The position numbers were made by a program, and so were the translations under genes. Of a stretch of DNA of 64,000 nt, positions 1-7,656 are shown piece after piece. This stretch comes from an uncultured Clostridium sp. Its GTDB lineage: Bacteria; Bacillota; Clostridia; Lachnospirales; Lachnospiraceae. The stretch is from assembly GCA_947644195.1 (NCBI GenBank), contig CANRZB010000001.1, positions 120,801 through 184,800 of the forward strand, given 5' to 3'. Under the pieces are notes generated by a model. The model was not told the DNA's origin and did not search any database. It saw only the letters and a program-made list of their open reading frames with translations. Within the stretch, counting starts at the first letter, position 1. The number at the start of each line of letters is the position of its first letter.

Positions 1-444
1 CCGTTTGTAATCTTCATCCACCATTACCCCAGCCAAGCCCAGATTTCGAATTTCATCTGAGACCTCTTTTTCGACATTAGTCTTGATCCGCTCAATGGAG
101 GACACCTTTTCTACCCGTTTCCGCACGGTTTCTTCGGATAATTCTAATAATTCTGCCAAATGATGAATCACTTCTTCCGGCTCTTTGATCTGATTGTGAA
201 TCACAGAAATGGTAGAAACCGGTTTATTTCCCGCCAGAACAGTACCATTCCTGTCATAGATCACGCCCCTCTGTGCCTTGACACGGCGCTCCCTCTGCTG
301 TACGTCCTTGGCCCTGTTCCCATAATAGTCTGCTCTGCCAACCATCAAGTAGGCTAATCTTCCGGTCAAGGTTAAGGTCAGCGCTACAATACATACATAG
401 GCAAAGATAATTCTCTGCCGTTGTGCTGTCTTACAATTTTTCAA
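1..444 (-). CDS. Class B penicillin-binding protein (SpoVD/FtsI type), N-terminal part
   Basis: The gene is cut by the window edge; about 148 N-terminal residues are present. The TTG at 444-442 is the best start: an AGGGG motif lies 8 bases upstream and no ATG is in frame nearby. The product opens with a short basic segment, one membrane segment (residues about 10-30) and the beginning of the PBP dimerisation domain, with the RGVIYDRNG motif typical of the FtsI/SpoVD family just after the anchor. The transpeptidase domain lies outside. It is the last visible gene of the mraZ-rsmH-ftsL-PBP-PBP cluster, about 120 bases after the previous PBP. Two consecutive class B PBPs here usually means one for division and one for sporulation; which is which cannot be decided from this fragment. 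Confidence 0.85.
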   Translation of the reverse strand, partial: MKNCKTAQRQRIIFAYVCIVALTLTLTGRLAYLMVGRADYYGNRAKDVQQRERRVKAQRGVIYDRNGTVLAGNKPVSTISVIHNQIKEPEEVIHHLAELLELSEETVRKRVEKVSSIERIKTNVEKEVSDEIRNLGLAGVMVDEDYKR

Positions 445-564
445 TATTCCATCCCCTGCACTTTTCGATCAATTGCGGATACGATCTCTCCGCTACTATT
501 ACCTTATTATTAAGATGCAAGGGTTATGACTGCTATCCTGGATTTCTCCACCCCATCCGGCTAC

Positions 565-2736
565 TTACTCTTCGTCTGGTTCCCCCATATGATCTGGATC
601 TGCACTTTCGTCCGGTTCTGCCGTATGATCAGGGTCTGTGGTTTCGTCCGGTTCTGCCGGTTCGTCCCCCGGATTCGGGTCTGCCAAGCTGTCTTCTCCG
701 TCCTCCCCGGATCCTGCCGTTCCATAATCCCTGTCACTATATCCACCCTCCGGCACCTCCGGAAGCAGATTATCTTTCCTGGTAGATGGCAGGGTAATGT
801 TTGTTTTACTCTTGCCAGCACTTTTATATACTCCTAACAACGGCAGAATTTCCTCCAATACCTCACTGGAAAACTGTGTGGCATAGGTGCTGTGCGCTTG
901 GTCCTGTACATGTGGCTGGTCAATTACCGTATAGATCAAAACCTCTGGATCGTCTACCGGCGTACATCCAATGAAAGAGACCAGATAATTCTTGTCTGCA
1001 CGGGGCAGCTTTTCCGCTGTTCCCGTTTTCCCACCAATCTCATATCCCTTGACCTGGGCCAACGACGCAGTACCTTCTTCCACCGTTTTCAATAGATAGC
1101 TTCGAATTCGCTCACTGGTCTTCTCGGTAATCACCTTACGCACCAGTTTATTTTCCATACTTTCTATCGTCGCTCCAGATTCACTCTGGATCTCTTTGAC
1201 AACATGAGGTTCATAATAATTTCCACCATTCACGACTGCTGAAATCGCGGCTGCCATTTGAATCATCGTCACCGTCTGGGATTGCCCAAAACTGGAAGTT
1301 GCCAACTGCGTACTTCTAAGGGTGTCCTCTGTGAAAACACTGCCTGCAAATTCTCCCGGTAAATCAATTCCTGTCTTGGAACCAAATCCAAAGGCATTGA
1401 CATACTGTAAAAATTTGCTTCCTCCCAGATCAGCTCCCATTTGCATTAATGCGTCATTACAGGATTCCATCAATGCCTGACAGATATTGACCGTACCATG
1501 ACCACCTTTGCTATATGCGACGCATTTGATGGTAGCATCCCCCACCTTTTGCGCACCGTCACAGACATAGCTTCGGCTCGGCGTTGTGACCCCCTCATCC
1601 AGGCAAGCCGCAACGGTAACCGGCTTAAATGTGGAACCAGGTTCAAATCCATCACTGATACAGAAATTGCGCCAGATTTCATTCCTCCAGATCTCCTCGA
1701 TACTCTCGTTTTTTTCCTGGTCACTCATCGATCCAATCTCTTCCTCGCTATACCGCCCCTTCTTCTTCAGAATTTCATTTTTCTCCTGATTGCCCATCTG
1801 TTCTATTTTATTCTCGCTATAGGGACCTGTCAGCTCATTGGGATGATTTAAATCAAATCCTGGCGAGGAAGCCATCGCATAGATTTCTCCATTCTTGGGA
1901 TTCATCACAATGACCCCCATATGCTCGGAACCAATTTCCCGTTGAAATTTCTGCATATGCTGTTCCACCATACCCTGCACATTGATATCTATGGTAGAAA
2001 TCAAGTTATTACCATCGACGGCATCTTTTACCGATTTGATTAAATTCAGATCCGAGTCATAGTATCCATAGCTTTTTCCCGGTGTACCATTCAATGTGGA
2101 ATTATACTGGTTTTCAATCCCCCAAATTCCATGATTATCCGAGGAACAAAAACCCAATACATTACTGGCTACAGAGGAATACGGATATTTCCTCACATAT
2201 TTTTCCTCAAACCAAACCCCCTGAATCTTCTTATCTTCTTCCGCAAGCGATTCAAATTCTTTTTTGACTTCAGAGGAAAATTCCTTTTGCTCATCCATCT
2301 GTACCATATAGTATCTGGAATTGGGATTGCTCTGAATGATTTTATCAATAGATTTCCTTTTCAAGCCCACGATATCGTTTAATGCCTCAGCCGTAGTATC
2401 CAGAATACCACTGTCAGATCCCAAAATCTGCGGATCTAAGATTAAATTATACATTTTGATATTCGTGGCAATCTTATTTCCATTGCAGTCTAAAATCTCA
2501 CCTCGTTTTGCCGGAATCGGATTATTCATATAACTTTGCTGCTGCAAAACCTTTCTCTCATAATCCGAACCCTGGTCGCGGTCCAGCAGGACCATTCTGA
2601 CAATCAGACCGATGCACGCCAAAACAATAGCACCAAACACAATCAGTAGCCGAACATACATCATGTGGGTGCCTCTCCTATTACGCTTTCTCTGCCTTCG
2701 TACTTTTTTCCCTGTTCCCCTGGCCTGTTTTCTCAT
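565..2736 (-). CDS. Class B penicillin-binding protein (FtsI/SpoVD family)
   Basis: A 723-residue septal or spore-cortex peptidoglycan transpeptidase anchored in the cytoplasmic membrane. Seen: a strongly basic N-terminus, a membrane segment at about residues 25-45, a dimerisation domain, then the transpeptidase motifs GSTFKP (SxxK serine), SCN (SxN) and GGKTGTAEK (KTG). I chose the ATG at 2736 because GGAG lies 7 bases upstream; the open frame extends a few codons further without an RBS. The C-terminal 60 residues are very acidic with DPDH/EPDE repeats, a disordered tail. Before the SxxK serine is an extra segment where YSE..EI..M..QEKNE and WRN occur twice, like an internal duplication. A palindromic repeat separates it from the upstream ftsL-like gene. 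Confidence 0.93.
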   Translation of the reverse strand: MRKQARGTGKKVRRQRKRNRRGTHMMYVRLLIVFGAIVLACIGLIVRMVLLDRDQGSDYERKVLQQQSYMNNPIPAKRGEILDCNGNKIATNIKMYNLILDPQILGSDSGILDTTAEALNDIVGLKRKSIDKIIQSNPNSRYYMVQMDEQKEFSSEVKKEFESLAEEDKKIQGVWFEEKYVRKYPYSSVASNVLGFCSSDNHGIWGIENQYNSTLNGTPGKSYGYYDSDLNLIKSVKDAVDGNNLISTIDINVQGMVEQHMQKFQREIGSEHMGVIVMNPKNGEIYAMASSPGFDLNHPNELTGPYSENKIEQMGNQEKNEILKKKGRYSEEEIGSMSDQEKNESIEEIWRNEIWRNFCISDGFEPGSTFKPVTVAACLDEGVTTPSRSYVCDGAQKVGDATIKCVAYSKGGHGTVNICQALMESCNDALMQMGADLGGSKFLQYVNAFGFGSKTGIDLPGEFAGSVFTEDTLRSTQLATSSFGQSQTVTMIQMAAAISAVVNGGNYYEPHVVKEIQSESGATIESMENKLVRKVITEKTSERIRSYLLKTVEEGTASLAQVKGYEIGGKTGTAEKLPRADKNYLVSFIGCTPVDDPEVLIYTVIDQPHVQDQAHSTYATQFSSEVLEEILPLLGVYKSAGKSKTNITLPSTRKDNLLPEVPEGGYSDRDYGTAGSGEDGEDSLADPNPGDEPAEPDETTDPDHTAEPDESADPDHMGEPDEE

Positions 2737-2793
2737 ACTATTCTCCAAAATTACCAATATGTTACGGCACCAGACTGCTGCCTAAACTGCTGT

Positions 2794-2962
2794 ACTAGTG
2801 TCTTGTCTCGTTGATATTTGATAAAACAACGCAGGCATATTTGTTCATCTGCAAGGCGAATTTTCGACAGCGTAGCGGTGGCTACGGTTAGAAAATTCAA
2901 CGTAGCAGATGTGCGAATTGGCAAGTTGGTTTGCCTAATTATCAATGAGACAAGATACTAGT
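2794..2962. repeat. Palindromic MITE-like element A (169 bp, ACTAGTGT termini)
   Basis: The first 22 bases (2794-2815) and the reverse complement of the last 22 (2941-2962) match at 20 positions and begin ACTAGT. The interior is itself a nested imperfect palindrome: CATCTGC/GCAGATG, GAATTTTC/GAAAATTC and CGTAGC/GCTACG arms. The whole element could fold into one long hairpin as RNA or single-stranded DNA. It fills the gap between the ftsL-like gene and the PBP gene. Its reverse strand shares GCCACCGC and CGCCTTGCAGAT with element C at 30373-30539, so the two belong to one family. No clear target-site duplication is visible. Confidence 0.75.
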
Positions 2963-2972
2963 GCCGTTTCCC

Positions 2973-3500
2973 TTATCGGACTTCCGGGATGACCCCATAC
3001 TGCTTAACAGTATCACTTTTCTTACTTTTATAGGTGTGGATCTGGTTATCCCTCGCCTGTACCATACCCAGTTTTCCGGTTGCCTTGTCATAGACCTCCG
3101 ATAAATCCACAGAGTCCAGAATCTCCTGGTAGGCATCCGCATTGCCCTCCTTCTGAGAAGCAATGGAATACTCCATCTGAACCACCTGATTCTTTTGCTC
3201 ATACACCTGGTTCTGCGTCTGGATATAGGTAAAACATACATATAATGTCACTGCCACTGCCGCTGCCACAAACAAAACAGAAACTCTGTCCATTCCAGGC
3301 ATTTGGACAGGTTGTTGCAAAATTCTTCTACGAATGAGCCGTTTCCGACGTTCTTCCTCCCGTCTGCGCTCCTCTTCCCTTCTGCGTGGAAGTGTATCTA
3401 CACGGCGTACCGTATTTCCATCCACATAAGTATGGCGTTCGGTCGCAGAATAGCCTCGATAACCGGAGCTATATCTACTCGAATTTCTTCTAACTGCCAT
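2973..3500 (-). CDS. ftsL: FtsL/DivIC-like cell division protein
   Basis: A 175-residue bitopic protein. The first 60 residues are very basic with an RRREEERRREEERRK stretch, a single membrane segment follows at about residues 74-95, then a coiled-coil-prone extracytoplasmic region (QTQNQVYEQKNQVVQMEY). Position between rsmH and a class B PBP is the classical place of ftsL, whose product links FtsB/DivIC and the septal PBP in the divisome. The family is too divergent for a sequence-only claim, so the assignment rests on topology and gene order. An AAGGAG site precedes the ATG. The long basic cytoplasmic head is larger than in B. subtilis FtsL. Confidence 0.75.
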   Translation of the reverse strand: MAVRRNSSRYSSGYRGYSATERHTYVDGNTVRRVDTLPRRREEERRREEERRKRLIRRRILQQPVQMPGMDRVSVLFVAAAVAVTLYVCFTYIQTQNQVYEQKNQVVQMEYSIASQKEGNADAYQEILDSVDLSEVYDKATGKLGMVQARDNQIHTYKSKKSDTVKQYGVIPEVR

Positions 3501-3564
3501 TTTTCATTAACTCCTTTCCATTTTCACAATGCTCCACAAAATATCTAAATAAAATCATACCTGT

Positions 3565-4500
3565 TTAACAATGCTCAAAAATTCGCAGCTTTGCACTTTT
3601 TGAGCGGGGATTCTCCTCTTTCTCCCGTTCTGTCGGCAAAACCGGTTTACGTGTTATGACCCTGCCTCTGGAAAGATTTCCACACACACAGACCGGAAAG
3701 TCCGGCGGACAGGTACAAGGGTTCTCCGCATTGCGAAACGTATTCTTGACTATTCGATCCTCCAGGGAATGAAAAGTAATAATACATAATCTTCCTCCGG
3801 GATTTAACAAATCAATCATATCGTTCAACGTCTGCTCCAAGACTTCCAACTCACGGTTCACTTCTATCCGAATCGCCTGAAAAGTCCGCTTTGCAGGATG
3901 TCCCCCCTGCTTTTTTATTTTCATCGGTATGGCCCGACTAATTACCTCTGTCAGTTTGCCTGTGGATCGAATCGGTTCTTTTTCCCTCTCCGCCACAATA
4001 TGTCTGGCTATATTTTTTGCAAATTTGTCTTCCCCATATCGACGGATCACATGAAACAGTTCCATCTCCGTATATTCATTAACTACCTTCTCTGCGGTCA
4101 ACTCCTGCCTGTCATCCATCCGCATGTCTAAAGGGGCATCCATTCGATAGGAAAATCCCCGTTCAGAAGTATCCAGTTGAAAGGAAGATACCCCCAGGTC
4201 CAACAGAATCCCATCCACATATGCAATTTTCTCCTGGCGAAGCACAGAGACCATATCAGAATAATTACTACGGATAATTCTTACCATATTCCCATAACTG
4301 CTGAGTCGTTCCGTCGCTGCCGCGATCGCATCTGCGTCCTGGTCAATCCCGATCAATCTGCCGGATGTTCCTAATCTGCTACACACAGCACTGGCATGCC
4401 CTGCGCCCCCCAGTGTGCCATCCACATAGATTCCATCCGGTTTTATCTGTAGTCCTTCCATCACTTCCTCTAATAATACCGATACATGCTGAAATCCCAT
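3565..4500 (-). CDS. rsmH: 16S rRNA (cytosine(1402)-N(4))-methyltransferase RsmH
   Basis: A 311-residue SAM-dependent enzyme that N4-methylates C1402 of 16S rRNA in the ribosomal P site. Seen: HVSVLLEEV at the start, the SAM-binding [10 protein letters not shown] motif, [11 protein letters not shown], and the C-terminal region ending in KSAKLRIFE with a [10 protein letters not shown] cysteine patch common in the family. The open frame could begin at 4527 within a TAATG overlap with mraZ, but the ATG at 4500 follows a GGGAGGAGGGAG site and gives the family's usual N-terminus. It is the second gene of the cluster. Confidence 0.96.
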   Translation of the reverse strand: MGFQHVSVLLEEVMEGLQIKPDGIYVDGTLGGAGHASAVCSRLGTSGRLIGIDQDADAIAAATERLSSYGNMVRIIRSNYSDMVSVLRQEKIAYVDGILLDLGVSSFQLDTSERGFSYRMDAPLDMRMDDRQELTAEKVVNEYTEMELFHVIRRYGEDKFAKNIARHIVAEREKEPIRSTGKLTEVISRAIPMKIKKQGGHPAKRTFQAIRIEVNRELEVLEQTLNDMIDLLNPGGRLCIITFHSLEDRIVKNTFRNAENPCTCPPDFPVCVCGNLSRGRVITRKPVLPTEREKEENPRSKSAKLRIFEHC

Positions 4501-4526
4501 GACGCTCTCCCTCCTCCCGAACTGCA

Positions 4527-4955
4527 TTAGAGAGAGATATCCAATTCATCCATGGCGTTCTCTAACAATTCTTCGTTTTCTGCAATATTTTCCTGTTCCA
4601 GACGTGCCTTGTCCCATATTTCCACATGGTTCATCATGCCTACAAAAACTACATCTTTCTCCAGATTTGCGATATCACGCAGTAAAGCCGGAATCAAAAT
4701 ACGCCCCTGCTTATCAAGCGTCACTTCCATCGCCTTTGATAGAAACTGTCTCTGGATTTGACGGTTTTTCAGGTTGGAAGGCAAATGCTGCAGCTTGTCC
4801 ACAAATTCCTGCCAAGCCGGTGATGGATACAAATAAAGGCAACCGTCCAAACCTCTGGTTACCACAAAGGTATCTCCTAAATCTTCACGGTACTTTGCCG
4901 GGATGATAGTTCTGCCTTTGGCGTCAATGGAATGTTCATATTGCCCCATAAACAT
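4527..4955 (-). CDS. mraZ: Transcriptional regulator MraZ
   Basis: A 142-residue AbrB-fold DNA-binding protein with two MraZ repeats; [13 protein letters not shown] and [13 protein letters not shown] are the two DxxGR(I)xIP signatures. MraZ binds repeated TGGGA-type boxes upstream of its own gene and represses the division cluster. Matching boxes lie about 170-200 bases upstream (5108-5153). I chose the ATG at 4955 (MFMGQYEH) because an AGGTGA site lies 5 bases upstream and the family usually starts this way. Its stop overlaps the longer possible rsmH start. Confidence 0.95.
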   Translation of the reverse strand: MFMGQYEHSIDAKGRTIIPAKYREDLGDTFVVTRGLDGCLYLYPSPAWQEFVDKLQHLPSNLKNRQIQRQFLSKAMEVTLDKQGRILIPALLRDIANLEKDVVFVGMMNHVEIWDKARLEQENIAENEELLENAMDELDISL

Positions 4956-5107
4956 CGCTATCACCTGCCCTTCCCAGTATCTTTGCCCCGGTTACCGGGT
5001 TACTAAACAGAACGTTTCTTGTATTTTTCACACAAAAAACACTTTCACGATGGAGAAATGAATTTTAGCTGTTGGAACCCACAGATACTAAGTAAGTGCA
5101 CCGTCCA

Positions 5108-5153
5108 CCACTTTTTGGTTTTATCATCCACTTTCTCCCACTTCCCACCACTT
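5108..5153 (-). promoter_or_regulatory. MraZ-binding box array upstream of mraZ
   Basis: On the minus strand four AAGTGG-type boxes occur with starts 10, 10 and 20 bases apart (plus-strand CCACTT at 5108, 5128, 5138 and 5148). Three are contiguous in the form AGTGGTGGGA, AGTGGGAGAA, AGTGGATGAT. This matches the known direct-repeat organisation of MraZ operators, one box per helical turn. I could not define the -35 and -10 between here and mraZ with confidence. Confidence 0.75.
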
Positions 5154-5210
5154 TTCATGTTATTTTACTATTTTTTTGGGAATCTGGCAAGTATTTTTTC
5201 TATACAGACA

Positions 5211-5246
5211 CAAAAAAAGTGCAAAAACAACGTTTTGCACTTTTCT
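5211..5246 (-). terminator. Rho-independent terminator after lgt
   Basis: On the minus strand GAAAAGTGCAAAA pairs with TTTTTGCACTTTT and runs into a T tract, about 75 bases downstream of the lgt stop. It separates the ychF-lgt unit from the mraZ cluster. Confidence 0.8.
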
Positions 5247-5319
5247 ATTTCAAGGCAGTCAGGTGAAGATTCACACCATTGTAATCCTCTGGTTTTTCTT
5301 GATTCCTTCCAACAAAATA

Positions 5320-6180
5320 TTACCCTGCCGGTTTATGTTTTCGCTTCCCCATTTGATACAACAGGCATCCTGCTGCAAACAACACGAGAAGGCCGGATAA
5401 CAATTGAGAGACCGGAATCCCGGTTTCAAATAATAAAAGCTGGTCTGTCCGCAATCCTTCAATCCAGACCCTTCCCAGACCATAGGTCAATAGATATAGC
5501 AGAAAAATCTGGCCATGATACTGTTTTTTGGGCATAAATACCAGCAATAGTACTAGCCCAAGCGAATTCCATAACAGCTCATACAAAAAGGTAGGATGAA
5601 CCTGAATATAGGAAACGCCGTCAATGGATACCAGGTGGGACAGAATCGAATTCGTCAGATCCGATGGCCGGACATCCCGCTTTGGAATCTGCATGGCAAA
5701 CAGAGAATTGGTATAATCTCCAAATGCCTCCCGGTTAAAAAAGTTGCCCCAGCGCCCAATAATCTGGCCAATCAAAAGACCGGGACAGGCGGTATCTGCC
5801 AACTGTAAAAATGACTGTTTTCGAATCCGGGCAAAAATGAAAGTAGTAAGCACTCCACCGATCACTCCACCGTAGATCGCCATGCCACCTCCACGCAAAT
5901 TAAATATTTCCGCTGGATGTTCACTATAGTAACCCCAACTAAAAATCACATAATAGCAACGGGCCCCAATCACAGAAAAAATAATATCCCACAATGCCAA
6001 ATCCAGATAGAGTTCCGGGTTCTGCCCCGTCCGCCTGGCCTGCCATGCGGCCATAAAATATCCAGCTGCCATGCCCAAAGCCATGATAATACCATAGTAG
6101 GCTATTTCAAAACCACCAATATTTAATACCTTCCCTATATGCGCCAATTCAATCCCCAAATGGGGAAATCGTATATCCAT
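5320..6180 (-). CDS. lgt: Prolipoprotein diacylglyceryl transferase
   Basis: A 286-residue polytopic membrane enzyme that moves diacylglycerol from phosphatidylglycerol to the lipobox cysteine of prolipoproteins. Seen: about seven hydrophobic segments, the RGGGMAIYGGVIGG motif (HGGLAIHGG region of the family), and the signature GRWGNFFNREAFG with its conserved Arg, Asn and Glu. The ATG at 6180 follows AGGAGGAGAC; the 15-codon upstream extension has no RBS. It is about 100 bases downstream of ychF and probably co-transcribed. Confidence 0.95.
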   Translation of the reverse strand: MDIRFPHLGIELAHIGKVLNIGGFEIAYYGIIMALGMAAGYFMAAWQARRTGQNPELYLDLALWDIIFSVIGARCYYVIFSWGYYSEHPAEIFNLRGGGMAIYGGVIGGVLTTFIFARIRKQSFLQLADTACPGLLIGQIIGRWGNFFNREAFGDYTNSLFAMQIPKRDVRPSDLTNSILSHLVSIDGVSYIQVHPTFLYELLWNSLGLVLLLVFMPKKQYHGQIFLLYLLTYGLGRVWIEGLRTDQLLLFETGIPVSQLLSGLLVLFAAGCLLYQMGKRKHKPAG

Positions 6181-6276
6181 TGTCTCCTCCTTATGAAAGT
6201 GACTGCCGCAAGGATTAGGGAACATCCGATGGAGGTTCCTTTCACAGCGGCAGAAACAGAAGGTTGTCCTCCGATA

Positions 6277-7374
6277 TCAGACGTTAAACCGAAACAAAAC
6301 CACATCTCCATCCTGAACCACATATTCCTTGCCTTCCGAGCGAACCAGCCCCTTTTCTTTGGCTGCATTGTAACTACCCTGCTCCACCAGGTTATCATAA
6401 CTAACTACCTCGGCACGGATAAAGCCACGCTCAAAATCCGAATGGATTTTACCAGCCGCTTGCGGAGCTTTCGTCCCACGTGCAATGGTCCATGCTTTGG
6501 TTTCCATTTCTCCGGCAGTCAGATAGCTAATCAGGCCAAGCAGTGAATAGCTCGCAGCAATCATTTTTTCCAAACCAGATTCCTGCAGCCCCATTTCCTC
6601 TAAAAATTCTTTCTTTTCTTCCTCGTCGAGTTCCGCAATCTCCTGCTCAATCTGAGCACAGATCACAAATACCTCGGATCCTTCGTCCGCTGCATATTGC
6701 CGCACCTTACCCACATTGGCGTTGGACGCTCCATCATCGGTCAGATCATCCTCTTGTACATTCGCTGCGTAAATCGTCGGTTTATAGGTCAAAAGATTGA
6801 AACTAGCCAGCAGTTCCTCTTCGTCCTCATCATCACACTCAAATGTTTTTGCCAGACCACCATCCTCTAAGTGTTTCTTTAATTTCTCTACCAGCTCGGT
6901 CTCTTTGACCAATGTCTTATCATTCTTGACACTTTTGACTAATTTTGCATATCTCCGCTCTAAAATTTCCAGATCGGAAAACAATAATTCCAAATTGATT
7001 GTCTCAATATCCCGAAGCGGGTCAATACTTCCGTCGACATGAACGATATTAGAATCTTCAAAACACCGCACGACATGGACAATGGCATCCACCTCACGAA
7101 TATTAGATAAAAACTGATTTCCCAACCCCTCGCCTTTGGATGCTCCCTTTACCAGACCGGCAATGTCCACAAACTCAATGGTAGCATGTACGGTTTTGGC
7201 AGAATGGTGCATCTTCGCAAGAACATCCAGTCTGGAATCCGGCACCGGCACCACGCCGATATTGGGATCAATCGTACAGAATGGATAGTTGGCTGATTCT
7301 GCACCTGCTTTGGTTAATGAGTTAAATAATGTACTTTTTCCTACGTTCGGGAGACCGACGATGCCGAGCTTCAT
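6277..7374 (-). CDS. ychF: Redox-regulated ATPase YchF (OLA1 family)
   Basis: A 365-residue Obg-like P-loop ATPase associated with ribosomes and stress adaptation. Seen: Walker A GLPNVGKST at the N-terminus, DIAGLVKGASKGEGLG (G3 region), a coiled-coil insert in the middle and a C-terminal TGS-like domain ending EYVVQDGDVVLFRFNV, typical of YchF. The length matches the family. Only a weak AGGTAAG lies upstream of the start codon. It is upstream of lgt. Confidence 0.96.
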   Translation of the reverse strand: MKLGIVGLPNVGKSTLFNSLTKAGAESANYPFCTIDPNIGVVPVPDSRLDVLAKMHHSAKTVHATIEFVDIAGLVKGASKGEGLGNQFLSNIREVDAIVHVVRCFEDSNIVHVDGSIDPLRDIETINLELLFSDLEILERRYAKLVKSVKNDKTLVKETELVEKLKKHLEDGGLAKTFECDDEDEEELLASFNLLTYKPTIYAANVQEDDLTDDGASNANVGKVRQYAADEGSEVFVICAQIEQEIAELDEEEKKEFLEEMGLQESGLEKMIAASYSLLGLISYLTAGEMETKAWTIARGTKAPQAAGKIHSDFERGFIRAEVVSYDNLVEQGSYNAAKEKGLVRSEGKEYVVQDGDVVLFRFNV

Positions 7375-7656
7375 AGCATTTCTTACCTATTCAGAAATCC
7401 TCAGTTCGTGTAGATTTCTGCCTTTCTATATATTTTGTTTCATACTTATTTTCATCTTATATTTAGGACCATTTCCATGTCTTTCTATACGTCAACCAGG
7501 GTTGGGTTTGTCCCAAATATCGTCCTGCTATCAGGCAAAAGTGTATCATATATGGGAAAAAAAGTAAACGTTCGCAACTTTTGCAAAATTTGTACAAGTT
7601 GATTCCCACCATCATAGCTCCCCATTCCCTACGCATAAAAAGCCCAGATCCATCCC

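Noticed and set aside
423..837. Plus-strand open frames rich in Pro/Arg near 0.4-0.8 kb
   Set aside because: They are mirror images of the acidic DPDH/EPDE tail of the PBP gene and have no RBS.
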